A program made the translations under genes and the position numbers. DNA of 64,000 bases from Arthrobacter sp. Hiyo8 (GTDB taxonomy: Bacteria > Actinomycetota > Actinomycetes > Actinomycetales > Micrococcaceae): assembly GCA_001549895.1 (NCBI GenBank), contig AP014719.1:3906001-3970000 (forward strand), written 5' to 3'. Shown here piece by piece: positions 9,122 through 19,669 of the stretch. The notes under the pieces were generated by a model. That model had not been told where the DNA came from. It did not search any database and was given only the letters and a program-made list of their open reading frames with translations. Within the stretch, counting starts at the first letter, position 1, and every line of letters starts with the position of its first letter.

Positions 9122-9156
9122 GGGGAGGCGGGTGCCAACAGGTGCTTTGCCTCCCC
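9122..9156 (+). terminator. Intercistronic stem-loop after the binding-protein gene
   Basis: GGGGAGGC (9122-9129) pairs with GCCTCCCC (9149-9156) across a 19-nt loop, 11 bp after the stop codon, with no long T-run. A second small hairpin (CCCGCG at 9190-9195 with CGCGGG at 9201-9206) sits before the permease start. The position suits partial termination or mRNA protection that raises binding-protein output over permease. Confidence 0.5.
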
Positions 9157-9225
9157 TTATTGCTGATTGCCTCACATTTTGAGCAAAACCCCGCGCGATC
9201 CGCGGGCAATGAACTTTAGGTAGCA

Positions 9226-10312
9226 ATGACAACACTTATAGAGGTGCCCGACGTCGAACCGGACGCGGTCGCTCCCAAGAGTAAATCAGCGGGCGGGGTC
9301 TCGGCAGGTACATCGTGGTCAGGTTCTTCCTGATCATTCCCACGATCTTCATCCTCGTCACTCTGGTCTTCTTCCTCATGCGGGTCATCGGAGACCCCAT
9401 CACCGCAGCCCAGGGCGGCCGGCTTCCCCCGGATGTTCTGGCGCAGCGAATCCACGACGCCGGTTACGACCGGCCGATCATCATCCAGTACTTCGAATAC
9501 CTGGGCCAGTTGATCACCGGTAACTTCGGCACCACCATCACGGACCGGCGGCCGTCGTCGAAATGCTGTCGACCTTCGGTGCAGCCACCCTTGAGCTCTC
9601 GATCAACGCGCTCATCGTGGCGCTCGCGGTCGGCATCCCGCTAGGCATGATCGCCGCGCAACGGCGCGACAAGGCGTCTGACGCTTTCCTTCGCTGCTTT
9701 GCCATCCTCTGCTACGCCACTCCGGTCTTCTTCTCCGGACTCCTGCTGAAGCTGACGTTCTCCGTTTGGCTCGGATGGCTCCCAGTGGCCGGTCGCGTAT
9801 CCACCCGCACTGAGCTGACCATGGGCCAACTTGCCGCTCCCACCGGCATTTACTGGCTCGACGCCCTGCGCAGCGGCAATCTCACGGCACTCGGCGACGT
9901 CGTGTCCCACGCCGTTTTGCCCGCTATCGCGTTGGGCCTCCTGACCGCGGGTGTCTTCCTGCGACTCGTCCGGACAAACGTCATCGGGACCCTGGGCAAG
10001 GATTACGTCGAGGCCGGCCGTTCCCGCGGCGTCAGCGAGTTCCGACTCGTGACGAAGCACGCCTACAAGCCGGCGCTTATCCCCATCATCACCGTCATGG
10101 GCTTGCAGATCGCCCTGATGCTCGGCGGAGCCGTACTCACCGAGACCACCTTCGAATGGAAGGGCCTTGGCTACCAGCTGGTCCAATACCTGAACGCGAG
10201 GGACTTCGTAGCGGTCCAGGGCATCGTGGTGCTGCTGGCCGTCATCGTCGCATTTACCAACTTCGTCGTGGACGTCGTCGCCGCGCTGATCGACCCGCGA
10301 GTGAGGTACTGA
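9226..10312 (+). CDS. Peptide ABC transporter permease, DppB-type (frameshifted)
   Basis: First inner-membrane subunit of the peptide transporter, about 362 aa after repair. The N-terminal helix region is IIPTIFILVTLVFFLMRV; DPITAAQGG, about six membrane spans, and the permease EAA-like loop DYVEAGRSRGVSEFRLVTKHAYKPA follow. The frame breaks near 9297, where restoring one G to the GGGCGGGG stretch joins the N-terminus to the next segment, and near 9551. The ATG at 9226 gives a hydrophilic N-terminal tail. The stop is immediately followed by the second permease (ATG at 10314), indicating tight translational coupling. Confidence 0.9.
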
Positions 10313-10313
10313 C

Positions 10314-11348
10314 ATGAGCACCGCAACAATTTCAGGACGGAAGAAGTCCTTCCTGTCCGCACTTCCTGTCATCTCCCACGTCAAAAAGAGCGTCGGCCTC
10401 CAGCGGGGCATGCTCATCACCGGGCTTGTGCTGACCGGGCTCTTCCTTCTTTCGACCGTGCTCGCGCCGTTCATCGCGCCGTACGGATATTCCCAGCTGA
10501 GTGACGCAACAGGCTCGTTCCCCACCCAGGAGGCTCCCGGCGGCAAGCACCTGCTCGGCACCACAGTCGGCGGCTATGACGTCCTCTCCCGCGTCCTGTG
10601 GGGTTCACAGACAGCGGTGACCGTGATCGTCGTCGCCGTCGTGATGTCCATCTTCCTCGGCGTGGCGCTGGGCCTCCTCAGTGGTTACTTCGGTGGCTGG
10701 CTGGACCGGGTGCTGGTAGTCATCGCCGATGCCATTTATGCCTTTCCTTCCCTGCTCCTGGCGATCGTCATGTCGATCGTCATCAGCCGTGGCCAGTCGA
10801 GCTTCTGGGGCGGCATCCTCGCCTGTTCCTTCTCGATCACCGTGGTGTTCGTTCCGCAGTATTTCCGCGTGATCCGGGCCGAAACCATCCGGCTCAAGGC
10901 CGAGCCATTCGTGGAATCGGCCATGGTCCTGGGCGCGTCCAGCCTCCGGATCATCACCCGGCACATCTTCAAGAACGCCACCAGGACGCTTCCATTGATG
11001 TTCACCCTGAACGCCTCCGAAGCGATCCTGACCCTTGCGGGCCTTGGCTTCCTGGGCTTCGGCATTGAACCGTCCTCGGCCGCCGAATGGGGCTTCGACC
11101 TCAACAAGGCCATGGCGGACGCGTCCTCCGGCATTTGGTGGACCGGCGTCTTCCCCGGTATCGCGATCGTCCTGACCGTGCTGGGGCTGACGTTGGTCGG
11201 CGAAAGCATCAACGACCTCAACGATCCCCGCCTACGCGGCCGGAAGCGTGCTGGAGGCAAGGCCTCCCGCTCCAAGGCCGCAGTTGGAACCGACGGCACG
11301 AACACAGGGGCCACCACCGCTCCTGAACCAGAAGCAGGTAAGGCATGA
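10314..11348 (+). CDS. Peptide ABC transporter permease, DppC-type
   Basis: Intact 344-aa second permease with the OppC-type N-terminal helix (GMLITGLVLTGLFLLSTVLAPF), a periplasmic loop with HLLGTTVGGYDVLSRVLWGSQT, and the conserved cytoplasmic EAA-like loop FVESAMVLGASSLRIITRHIFKNA that contacts the ATPase. About six transmembrane helices. The C-terminal ~30 residues are a Lys/Ala/Thr-rich tail unusual for the family core. The start ATG at 10314 directly follows the first permease. Its stop overlaps the ATPase start (ATGA, 11345-11348). Confidence 0.92.
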   Translation: MSTATISGRKKSFLSALPVISHVKKSVGLQRGMLITGLVLTGLFLLSTVLAPFIAPYGYSQLSDATGSFPTQEAPGGKHLLGTTVGGYDVLSRVLWGSQTAVTVIVVAVVMSIFLGVALGLLSGYFGGWLDRVLVVIADAIYAFPSLLLAIVMSIVISRGQSSFWGGILACSFSITVVFVPQYFRVIRAETIRLKAEPFVESAMVLGASSLRIITRHIFKNATRTLPLMFTLNASEAILTLAGLGFLGFGIEPSSAAEWGFDLNKAMADASSGIWWTGVFPGIAIVLTVLGLTLVGESINDLNDPRLRGRKRAGGKASRSKAAVGTDGTNTGATTAPEPEAGKA

Positions 11349-13054
11349 CCACCAACATCGGCAACATTTCGGACCAGCCGCTGACATCCGGGCAGCCCGT
11401 CCTGGACATCGAACGGCTCAAAGTCACCTTTGCCACCGACAGCGGCGACGTCTACGCGGTCAAGGACGTCAGCCTCGAGGTCAAAGCCGGCGAAGTGCTG
11501 GCGATCGTAGGGGAGTCAGGTTCCGGCAAGACCGTCACGGCCAAGACCATTCTCGGCCTCCTCCCTGAAACGGCCATCAGCTCCGGGGCTGTGCTGATCA
11601 ACGGCAACAACGTCATCAGCGTGAGCGCGTCCAAACTGCGCAAGATCCGTGGCCGCGACGTGGCCATGGTCTTCCAGGAGCCCTCAACGGCCCTGAACCC
11701 GGTGTTCACGGTTGGCTGGCAAATCGCCGAAGGCATCCGGGCACACGCCTCGGACGGACACCGCATCTCGGCCAAGGAGGCCAAGAAACGGGCCACCGAA
11801 GCCCTGCGGAAGGTGGGCATCCCCGATCCCGAAACCCGCGTCAACTACTATCCGCACCAGCTTTCCGGAGGCCAGAAGCAGCGCGTCGTCATCGCGGCCG
11901 CGCTTGCCTTGAACCCCGGTTTGATCGTGGCGGACGAACCGACGACGGCGCTGGATGTCACTGTCCAGGCCGAGATCCTTCAGTTGCTCCGGGACTTGCG
12001 GGACAAGTACGGCACCTCGATTGTGCTCATTACGCACAATATGGGCGTCGTGGCCGACCTGGCCGACCGGGTCGTGGTCATGTACCAAGGCGACGTCGTC
12101 GAAGAAGCCACCGCGAGGGTCCTTTTCGCCGAGCCGAAGCAGGACTACACCAAGAAGCTGCTGGCCGCTGTGCCGCACCTTGGCCGCAACTCAGCGTCCG
12201 AGGGGGCCACCGAACGGTTGCACCAGACCGGGAAGATCCTGGTCGAGGCCAAGAACCTCACCATCGAGTATCCGGGCCGCCTCGGCAAGCCCGGGTTCAA
12301 AGCCGTGGACAACGTCAGCTTCACGGTGTCCGAGAACGAGGTCTTCGGCCTGGTCGGCGAGTCCGGTTCGGGCAAGTCCACCATCGGTCGCGCCATCGCA
12401 GGCCTCAACAGGGCAACCGGCGGCAGCCTCAAGGTCCTTGGCTACGAAATGCTGGGATTCAAGGAGCACACGTTCAAGCCGCTGCGCAAGGACATCGGCT
12501 TCGTCTTCCAAGACCCGGCCGCCTCGTTCAACCCTCACCTGACCATCGGCGAGTGCGTCGCGGAACCGCTGCTGATCCATACCCACCCGAGCCCGGCCCA
12601 AGCACGCCTGCGCGTGGCGCAGTTGCTCGAATCGGTCCAATTGCCGGCGTCGTACGCTGAACGCTTTCCGCATGAGCTCTCGGGCGGGCAGCGCCAGCGC
12701 GCTTCGCTGGCGCGTTCGCTCGCGCTCAACCCGCGCCTCCTGATCGCCGATGAGCCGACCTCGGCCCTCGACGTTTCCGTGCAGGCAAAGGTCCTGGAAC
12801 TGTTCAAGGACATCCAGGAAGAGTTCGGTTTTGCTGCGCTGTTCATCAGCCACGATCTCGCCGTGGTGGATATTCTCTCCCACTGGGTGGGCGTGTTGTA
12901 CAAGGGCAAGCTCGTGGAGCAAGGGATCGGCAGCCAGATCATGGGCAATCCCCAGCACGACTACACCCGCAAGCTCATTGCCTCGCTGCCGGTGCCGGAT
13001 CCTGATGAACAGGCCCGACGCCGGGAAGAGAACCGCGCGCTGCTGGGCATCTAG
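11345..13054 (+). CDS. Peptide ABC transporter ATPase with two fused nucleotide-binding domains
   Basis: Intact 569-aa fusion of DppD-like and DppF-like ATPases, the energising subunits of the importer. NBD1 has Walker A GESGSGKT near residues 56-63, signature LSGGQKQRV, and Walker B followed by DEPTTALDVT. NBD2 has GESGSGKST near residue 340, LSGGQRQRASLARSL and DEPTSALDVS. Both contain the Cys-poor C-terminal oligopeptide-transporter extension (for example QDYTKKLLAAVPHL and HDYTRKLIASLPVP). It overlaps the upstream permease by 4 bp. It is followed by a perfect-stem terminator, which marks the operon end. Confidence 0.95.
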   Translation: MTTNIGNISDQPLTSGQPVLDIERLKVTFATDSGDVYAVKDVSLEVKAGEVLAIVGESGSGKTVTAKTILGLLPETAISSGAVLINGNNVISVSASKLRKIRGRDVAMVFQEPSTALNPVFTVGWQIAEGIRAHASDGHRISAKEAKKRATEALRKVGIPDPETRVNYYPHQLSGGQKQRVVIAAALALNPGLIVADEPTTALDVTVQAEILQLLRDLRDKYGTSIVLITHNMGVVADLADRVVVMYQGDVVEEATARVLFAEPKQDYTKKLLAAVPHLGRNSASEGATERLHQTGKILVEAKNLTIEYPGRLGKPGFKAVDNVSFTVSENEVFGLVGESGSGKSTIGRAIAGLNRATGGSLKVLGYEMLGFKEHTFKPLRKDIGFVFQDPAASFNPHLTIGECVAEPLLIHTHPSPAQARLRVAQLLESVQLPASYAERFPHELSGGQRQRASLARSLALNPRLLIADEPTSALDVSVQAKVLELFKDIQEEFGFAALFISHDLAVVDILSHWVGVLYKGKLVEQGIGSQIMGNPQHDYTRKLIASLPVPDPDEQARRREENRALLGI

Positions 13055-13079
13055 CCCTCCATCCAAGCGGCGATCCGCA

Positions 13080-13128
13080 AGAACGGACATGCCCGCCCTT
13101 CTCCACGAAGGGCGGGCATGTCCGTTCT
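13080..13128. terminator. Bidirectional terminator with 21-bp perfect stem
   Basis: The arm at 13080-13100 (starting AGAACGGACATGCCC) is perfectly complementary to 13108-13128 with loop CTCCACG. It lies between the convergent transporter ATPase and the F420/NADP reductase-like gene, so it can serve both strands. A long U-tract is absent, as usual for high-GC actinobacteria. Confidence 0.8.
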
Positions 13129-13134
13129 GCGCGG

Positions 13135-13793
13135 CTATTCGGACACGATGCTGATGTTGAAGAGCTTGTCCTTCGGTTGGCGCACGAAGATCCGGAGCCA
13201 CAGCGGCATCCACATTTCAAGGCCACGGGCAACGTCGAGCCCGCCCAGGTCGTGGATGTGTTCCGGAAGCCAGCCGAACTCCCGCAGGAGCGCGACGACG
13301 GTGGCTTTCGCGTCGTCGTCGTTCCCCGCCACGAAGACGTCATGGGCACCATCGGCGAGCCTGAGCGGATCAACCATCAGGGGAGCAGTCAAGGTGTTGA
13401 GGGCCTTGACCACACGCGCCGCGGGGAAGGAGCGCTGGATGGTTTCGGCAATGCTGTCGGTATTGCAGACGGAGAGCGACGGCGGGAAGCCGGCGGAAAA
13501 ATCCAGCGGATTGGACACATCCACCAGGACCTTGCCCGCCAGGTTCGCAGCCCCGGCTTCGCTCAACGCCGCGAGCGAGACCATGCCCGGGGTTGCGTTG
13601 ACCACGAGCTCGGCCATGGCTGCCGCCTGCGCGAAGGAACCGGAGCTTGCCCCGGACCCGCCTGCGCCGCCCACTCCGTCCCCTTGGGATTGCCGGCTTC
13701 CCGGGAACCCATCATGACCTCGTGGCCTACGGCCACCAATTTGTCGGCCAGGGTATGCCCCACCATTCCGGTGCCAAGAACTGCGATTTTCAT
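13135..13793 (-). CDS. NADPH:F420 oxidoreductase-like Rossmann protein (frameshifted)
   Basis: About 219 aa after repair. The N-terminus MKIAVLGTGMVGHTLADKL is a Rossmann dinucleotide site, and VGHEVMMGSREA fits the NADP-binding second strand. Later SIAETIQRSFPAARVVKALNT and VFVAGNDDDAKATV are typical of the NADP oxidoreductase, coenzyme F420-dependent family (PF03807). It may interconvert NADPH and F420H2, but many family members are uncharacterised reductases. The frame breaks once near 13660. The ATG at 13793 is well supported by GGAGA upstream. It is divergent from chorismate mutase. Confidence 0.82.
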
Positions 13794-13871
13794 GCGTGCT
13801 CTCCTTATCATCGGCGCGGACATGCCCATTCTGCCCCTCAAGGGCCGGCCCGCACACCCTAGACTGGAGGA

Positions 13872-14257
13872 ATGACCGAGCAGAACCACGCCCTCCCCGA
13901 CGCCGACTCCTTCGATCCTTCCGCCAGCTCCCTCGCCGGCCGCGTGGACCAGGCCGTCATGGACGAGTTGCTCTCCATCCGCTCCAGCATCGACAACATC
14001 GATGCCACCCTCGTCTTCCTCCTCGCGGAGCGGTTCAAAGCCACCCAGAAAGTGGGAGTCCTGAAGGCGACGCACAAGCTTCCCGCAGGGACCCGGGACG
14101 CGAGTCCGCCCAGATCGCGCGGCTCCGCCGGCTCGCCGAAGAAGCGCACCTCGATCCTGCCTTCGCGGAGAAGTTCCTGAATTTCATCATCAGTGAGGTC
14201 ATCCGGCACCACGAGGCAATCGCCGAAGGCCACCAGGCTTCCATCGCGCAGGCCTGA
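13872..14257 (+). CDS. Chorismate mutase, AroQ-type (frameshifted)
   Basis: Small all-helical chorismate mutase of about 128 aa that converts chorismate to prephenate for Phe/Tyr synthesis. The core reads LSIRSSIDNIDATLVFLLAERFKATQKVGVLKA, with the conserved Arg, Asp and Lys of the AroQ fold, and the last helix FAEKFLNFIISEVIRHHEAI. One frame change near 14095 joins the two parts. The ATG at 13872 has GGAGG just upstream. A TAGACT -10-like box (13860-13865) lies so close that the transcript may be nearly leaderless. The next gene starts 5 bp after its stop. Confidence 0.88.
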
Positions 14258-14261
14258 ACAC

Positions 14262-15316
14262 GTGGCCGCCGAGACCGCGCAGAAAGCCGAAACCGCGCAG
14301 AACCAGGTCAGCGCCACGGCATTGGGTCCTTGGCCCGGAACGGATCCTGCTGAGGCAGCCCGGATCATCCGCGGCGAACTGGGCAGCCCGCACCTGCCGT
14401 TCCTGGCCGAGCTTCCGGATCGTGGCGTGGGCTCGGATGCCCTCGGCCGGACGGCATCGCTCCTGGTCGAGCTGGCCATCGATGTGCAGCCGCACGGCTG
14501 GCGCCTGGTTGACCGCCCGGGGAAAGACCTGCGGCGTGCGAAGTCCGCCCTTGCCACCGACATCAATATCCTCGCCGACGTTGCCGGCTCGGAAGAATCC
14601 TCCGCCGACGAACTCAAGATTCAGCTGCGCGGCCCTTGAGCCTAGCCGCGGGCCTTTACTTGCATAACGGGGAGCGCGCCCTTCTTGACTACGGCGCCCG
14701 CAGGGACATTGCGGAGTCCTTGGCCGCCGGTGTCGCCGAGCACGTATCCAAAGTCCGCGCTGCCGTGCCCGGCGCCGCGATCGTGGTCCAGCTCGACGAA
14801 CCGGACGTCTCCTCCGTGCTGGCCGGCACCATCCCGACGGCGAGTGGCTACCGCACCCTGCGTTCCATCCCGGGCGAGGAAGTCACGGGAGCCTGGCGGT
14901 TGGTGATCGACGCGCTGCGGGCCGCAGGAGTGGCCGAGACCGTGGTTTCCGTTCCGGAAATCGAAGCCCCGATCCAGCAGATCCTCTCCTCCGGAGCTGA
15001 CGGCGTCGCGCTACCACTCAAGGCACTCACCACGCGTCAGTGGGAACAGATTGCCACTGCGGTGGAAGCGGGCAAACGCCTGTGGGCCGGCGTCTTGCCC
15101 GTAGGGAATCCACGGGCAACCCTGCCACGCACCGCCGAGCTCGTGGACACCGTCTGGCAACCTTGGCGTCAACTCGGTCTGCCGGCGTCGAGCCTGGGTG
15201 CCGTGCGGGTCACGCCGTCGGACGGTCTGGCCGGATTCTCGCCGTCGGGGGCTAAAGAGGTTCTTAACCGCTTGACCCAGATTGCGGATGGGCTCAACCA
15301 GATCGCGCTCGGTTAG
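14262..15316 (+). CDS. MetE C-terminal-like (cobalamin-independent methionine synthase family) protein
   Basis: About 351 aa after repairing one lost base near 14636 (a C-run: GGC CCT TGA should read GGC CCC TTG). Sequence features: PGTDPAEAARIIRGELGSPHLPFLAELPDRG at the N-terminus, LVDRPGKDLRRA, IVVQLDEPDVSSVLAG and GVLPVGNP. This matches the short actinobacterial relatives of MetE (Rv3015c-like), which cover only the catalytic-barrel half, so methionine synthase activity should not be assumed. The GTG at 14262 follows chorismate mutase by 4 bp, indicating co-transcription. Confidence 0.75.
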
Positions 15317-15334
15317 CCTGCCGTCCGGGCCCTT

Positions 15335-16068
15335 CTAGACGCGCCGTTCCCAACGGTCCGGCTCGGCGTAACGGGGGAGCCCGACGGCGGCAGTGGCGGA
15401 ACGCTTGGCAACTGCACCATCGTTCGCGGGCAGCGAGGGCGCCAAACGGTAGTCGAAGGAGCCGGCATAGACCAGCACCAGTCCGACCTGCGGCTGCAGC
15501 ACCTTCACCTGGATTTGATGCTTTCCTTCTGCCGCATCCCACCACTGCTCTGCGTAGGCTTTTGCGTCGAGGGAAGCCGGCAAGCTGAGCCTCAGCGGAC
15601 CCAGGAACAGGCGTGATGCACCCGAGACACCGCGAAGACGCCCTTCCGCGGTGACATCCAGGTCCAACGCCGTGGCCAGCCTGCGGTATCGGCCAAATAG
15701 TCGACCAAGCGGGTGCCACCGTCGTGGGCGGCCTCCGCGACAGTGGTGTCATGGAACAAGCGGGTGTGCCCGGGAAAGAATATTTCACGCCGGGCCGTGA
15801 GGCTGGACCGTCCGAAGGGATCAAGGTGCGCATGATTTTCGATGCGGAACGGGATGCGCTCGCCGTACTCGGGGAAGAAGGCCTCTTCGCCGGCAACCGT
15901 GGCAAGGAGTGGGCGGAGCCACTTCTGCCTGCAACCGACCACGTCGAACACGCCCTCGCCGATTCCGTAAGATCCGGAGCCCGGGGCCAGGGAGAAATAG
16001 TCCTGGAGTTCGGGCTGCAATTGCCGGAACTTAGCGCCCAGCGCCAACTCGTAGATGGGTGTGCTCAT
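15335..16068 (-). CDS. DUF4166 family protein (frameshifted)
   Basis: About 244 aa after repairing one break near 15670. The N-terminus MSTPIYELALGAKFRQLQPELQDYF and the following GSGSYGIGEGVFDV are characteristic of DUF4166 proteins, soluble proteins of unknown function. The C-terminal half contains HQIQVKVLQPQVGLVLVYAGSFDY, predicted mostly beta. Its ATG at 16068 is the first residue of the recognisable domain. It converges on the MetE-like gene and lies downstream of the DUF58 gene on the same strand with a 53-bp gap. No catalytic motif is evident. Confidence 0.75.
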
Positions 16069-16121
16069 GTGCTTTCCTCGGATTCCGGGTTGTTGATATC
16101 TGGACTGGGCGCCTGGCAAGG

Positions 16122-17410
16122 CTATAAGCGTCCCGCGGCCTTCAGCCGAATGTAGGCATCCGCCAGGAGCGGCGGCAGTTCCAACGGCTCGGCGTCGACT
16201 ACCTCCGCCCCAAGCTGGCGCAATTGGGCGCTGACGGCCTCACGGTCCAGCAGGGCACGTTCGGCGGCGGAGGCTCGGAAGACCTGGCTCGCCGTCGTGC
16301 GTTCTTCCTTCATTCGGCCCAGCAAGGGTCCCGCACCGATCCAAGCAGCACGACGTGCTGCCGTACGAGTTGCGCCACCAAAGGAATGAGTCCTTCTTCG
16401 GGTGCGCCGCTGTCGAGCGAGGTCAACAGGACCACAAGGGAACGGTGCGCCGAAATGGCCCGTACTTGCGCCGGGATCTGGGCCCAGTCCATCTCGATCA
16501 GTTCCGCCTCCAGCGGAGCCATGGCCTGGACCAAGGAGCCGAGCAGATTGCCTTTGGCCGCTGAATCGACGCGCCCGCGGACGCGCCTGTCGAAAGCGAA
16601 GAAGTCCACGCGGTCTCCGCCCCGCTCTGCCAGCACCGCAAGCAGGAGAGCCGCTTCCATCCCGGTGTCCAGGCGGGGCTCGTCGTCGATTCGGGCTGCT
16701 GCCGTGCGCGAGGTATCGAGCATGATGACGACGCGGCGGTCCCGTTCGGGTCGCCAGGTCCGGACGACGACGGCGGTGCGCCGGGCGGTTGCCCGCCAGT
16801 CGATGGAGCGCACGTCGTCGCCCCGGACGTAATCGCGGAGGGAATCGAATTCCGTGCCGGCCCCGCGGATCTGCACGGCCGCTTTGCCGTCGAGCTCCCG
16901 GAGTTTTCGCAGCTTGGACGGCAAATGCCGCTTGGAATGGAACGGCGGCAGAACGCGAAGACGGCCGGGAAGGGTCACGGTGCGTTGCCTGGCAGCCAGG
17001 CCGAGCGGGCCGAAGGAACGGAGCGTTACGTGCGGTGCCGACAGGTCCCGCGCCGTGTTGGCTTCAGAGCCACCGACATCCGACGCCGCTCACCAGCAGG
17101 GATTTCAACACGCTGGACCGGGGCGACCGTCCCCGCGGAGGGTTGCCACGCGTCACGCACCACTCCGCGGAATCTACGCCGATTGCCGTTTTCCAGCGTC
17201 AGAACGGACTCCGTGTCCGCGTGCAGGGTGACATTCCCGGGATCCTTGCGTTGAAGGGCGATTTTGGCCGGGACGCGGCCAGCAGGAGGTCGGACAACAC
17301 CAACGCCAGCAGCAAGGCGGTGGCGAGAAGGACCGTACTCCACGCGGGAAACAGCAGCAAGGGGCCAACGCGGCGAAAACGAGCAGCACAAAGCGGCCTG
17401 TGATCGCCAT
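16122..17410 (-). CDS. DUF58 domain protein (frameshifted)
   Basis: About 430 aa after repair. Two N-terminal membrane helices (MAITGRFVLLVFAALAP and a second ending LVLSDLLLAA), then a beta-rich region, then the DUF58 core with EFDSLRDYVRGDDVRSIDW, followed by a von Willebrand-like stretch VVIMLDTSR. DUF58 proteins are nearly always partners of MoxR ATPases and are thought to act with them in complex maturation or envelope functions. The frame changes four times, near 17350, 17285, 17025 and 16320. It is the last member of the MoxR operon, 40 bp after the MoxR gene. Confidence 0.85.
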
Positions 17411-17450
17411 TCAGTACTGCCCGAAGTAGAGAGTCATGAGGCGAGGCCAA

Positions 17451-18504
17451 TCAGCGCGGCACGGGGACGGACGCCAGGATGCTGCCAAGGACATCATCTA
17501 CATGCACACCGTCCATTTGGGCTTCGGGTCGCAGTCCGACACGGTGCCTCAAACACGGCAACGAGAGCGCTTTGACGTCGTCGGGGTGACGAAGTTGCGC
17601 CGGACAACCATGCCCAGGCACGCGAGGTGTTCAGAAGCGCCGTCGCGCCGCGCGGGGAGACTCCCAGCTGGAACGACGGCGCTGCCCGCGTCGCCCGCAC
17701 GACGTCCACGATGTAGCCGAGGATCTCGGGGCCACGGTCACTTCGGCCACCGCGTCGCGGGCATTCTGGAGTTCGGCGACGCCCGCTACTGGCCTGACTC
17801 CCGCAGCCAGCAAATTGCGCGGATCAAATCCTTCCGAGTGCCTGCGGACCACTTCGATCTCTTCGGCACGTCCGGGCAGCGGCATGGAGAGCTTGAGCAG
17901 GAAGCGGTCCAGTTGCGCCTCGGGCAGGGATAGGTGCCCTCGTACTCGACAGGGTTTTGGGTGGCGGCAACAATGAACGGCGACGGCAAAGGCCGGGAGA
18001 GTCCGTCCACGGATACCTGGCGCTCCTCCATGGCTTCCAGCAGCGACGCCTGGGTCTTGGGCGGCGTTCGGTTGATTTCGTCGGCCAGCATGATGTTGGT
18101 GAACACTGGTCCTTCGCGGAAGGTGAATTCCGAGGTGTGCGAGTCGTAGACGAGTGAGCCGGTGACGTCGCCCGGCATGAGGTCCGGAGTGAACTGGACG
18201 CGCTTCGTATCCAGGCTCAACGCGGCGGACAAGGCCCGTACCAGGAGGGTTTTGGCGACGCCCGGAACACCCTCAAGCAGTACGTGGCCACCGCACAGCA
18301 GCGCGATGAGCATGCCCGACACCGTTGCATCCTGTCCGACCACGGCCTTGCCTACTTCGTGACGGACGTCCAGCAGGGCTTTGCGGGCAGGGTCGGACCG
18401 GTAGCCGCCTGCGTTGGCTGCCCCTGCGACGCCGGGCCGCCCGGGTAGCCATAGCTGCCGTCGGTGTAGCTGTTTGCTTGATTGCTCATTGCGTGATTAC
18501 TCAT
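17451..18504 (-). CDS. MoxR-family AAA+ ATPase (frameshifted)
   Basis: About 352 aa after repair. Walker A is in LLEGVPGVAKTLLVRAL, Walker B in MLADEINRTPPKTQASLLEAMEERQV, sensor 1 is ATQNPVEYEGTYPLPEAQ, and the arginine-finger helix is LDRFLLKLSMPLP. MoxR proteins are chaperone-like ATPases that assemble or activate partner proteins. A Gly/Tyr/Ser-rich N-terminal tail precedes the domain. About five missing bases break it (near 18425, 17935, 17735, 17600 and 17490). Its ATG at 18504 overlaps the upstream DUF4350 stop as ATGA, and an AGGAGG-type ribosome site precedes it. It is coupled to DUF4350, DUF4129 and DUF58 genes. Confidence 0.9.
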
Positions 18505-19669
18505 GGGGCTGTTGCCTCCTGCTCGAGTGTTTCGATGCTTTGTGCCCAGTGGACGAGTTCTGATTCGGTGCGTGGCCGGTGGTCCAGCAGGAGCATGCGC
18601 AACTCCTGTGCAGGCTGGTTGACCTTTCGGGACACGGCATCGAGGACGGCCTCCGCGCGGGCTTCGGGGCCGAGCCGGAAGTGCTTGGCAAGCTGGTCAA
18701 AGTGCCGGCCCGGAGATTGTCGGCGGCCTGGCCGACAGCGCGGGAATCCTGATAGAGACGGGCACGGCCTTCGGCGGTCTCTACAGCCTTGACCACCACC
18801 GGCAGCGGCTCAAACACGAGCGGACCAAGCCGCCTGCCCCGCCACAGCACAGCGAGCAACGCGACCACCGCCAGCCACAATCCCAGGAAGCCAACCCACG
18901 GCGGCGCCAATTCCTCCAGCGTGGGCGGTGTGCCATTATTCGGTACGTCTCCAAGGCCTGGCAGATACCAGACGAGATCCGGCGTTGGCCCGAGGGTCCG
19001 AAGAGTCAGTGCGGCATTGCCCTCTACCTGCAGGAGATCGTTGCTGAGAACGGCCGTGCTGCCGAGAACCACCAGCCGACCGTCCGCACTGGCCGCGTAC
19101 ATGCCTCCGTCGTTGCTGCCAGGCCGGTAGCACGTCACATCGGCTCCCGTGTAAAGGAACGCGCCCTTGCCGGAGACACGCCCCGCAACAAGTGGATCTT
19201 TTTGCCCGCACCCTGCTTCCAACGTTGACGTCCCGTTGGGAACCACTCCGGCATGACGGATCTCGCGGCTCAGCCCCGTCAGGGTTCGGAAGCCGGGAGC
19301 GATGACCACCACGCGGTCGGCCGATTGCAGCAGGCTGTGCAACTGGGCGGAATCGAGATAGCCGTTGCGGTCATACAACAAGACGGTGGCGCGTGGTTTC
19401 CCGGCCAGCAGCGAGGTTGTCGTCGCGAATGAATCGGATTCCGTGACCGTGACTCCGTGCCGCCGGAGGATTTCGGCCGCAGCCATGGCGCCATCAGGAG
19501 CGGCATTGCGGGCGGAGAGGGGTGCCGTGTCCGTGTTCGTCGGGGACTGGAACACAGTGACAGATCCGAGTACCGCCACGATGGCCCCGATGATGATCCA
19601 GGCCATATGGCGGCGCAACCAACCCCGCAGTTGCGCGGACCACCGGACTGCGTGAGTGTCCGATGTCAT
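18501..19669 (-). CDS. DUF4350 membrane protein (frameshifted at C-terminus)
   Basis: About 389 aa. An N-terminal transmembrane helix (WIIIGAIVAVLGSVTVF), an external domain with ILRRHGVTVTESDSF and VVVIAPGFRTLTGLSRE (a GATase-like DUF4350 fold), a second membrane helix (WVGFLGLWLAVVALLAVLW), and a cytoplasmic helical tail. One lost base near 18705 shifts the last ~70 residues. In the repaired frame the tail reads QPAQELRMLLLDHRPRTE and ends EQEATAP with a stop overlapping the MoxR ATG. Its own ATG at 19669 overlaps the DUF4129 stop by 4 bp. A typical partner of MoxR/DUF58 operons. Function unknown. Confidence 0.82.
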
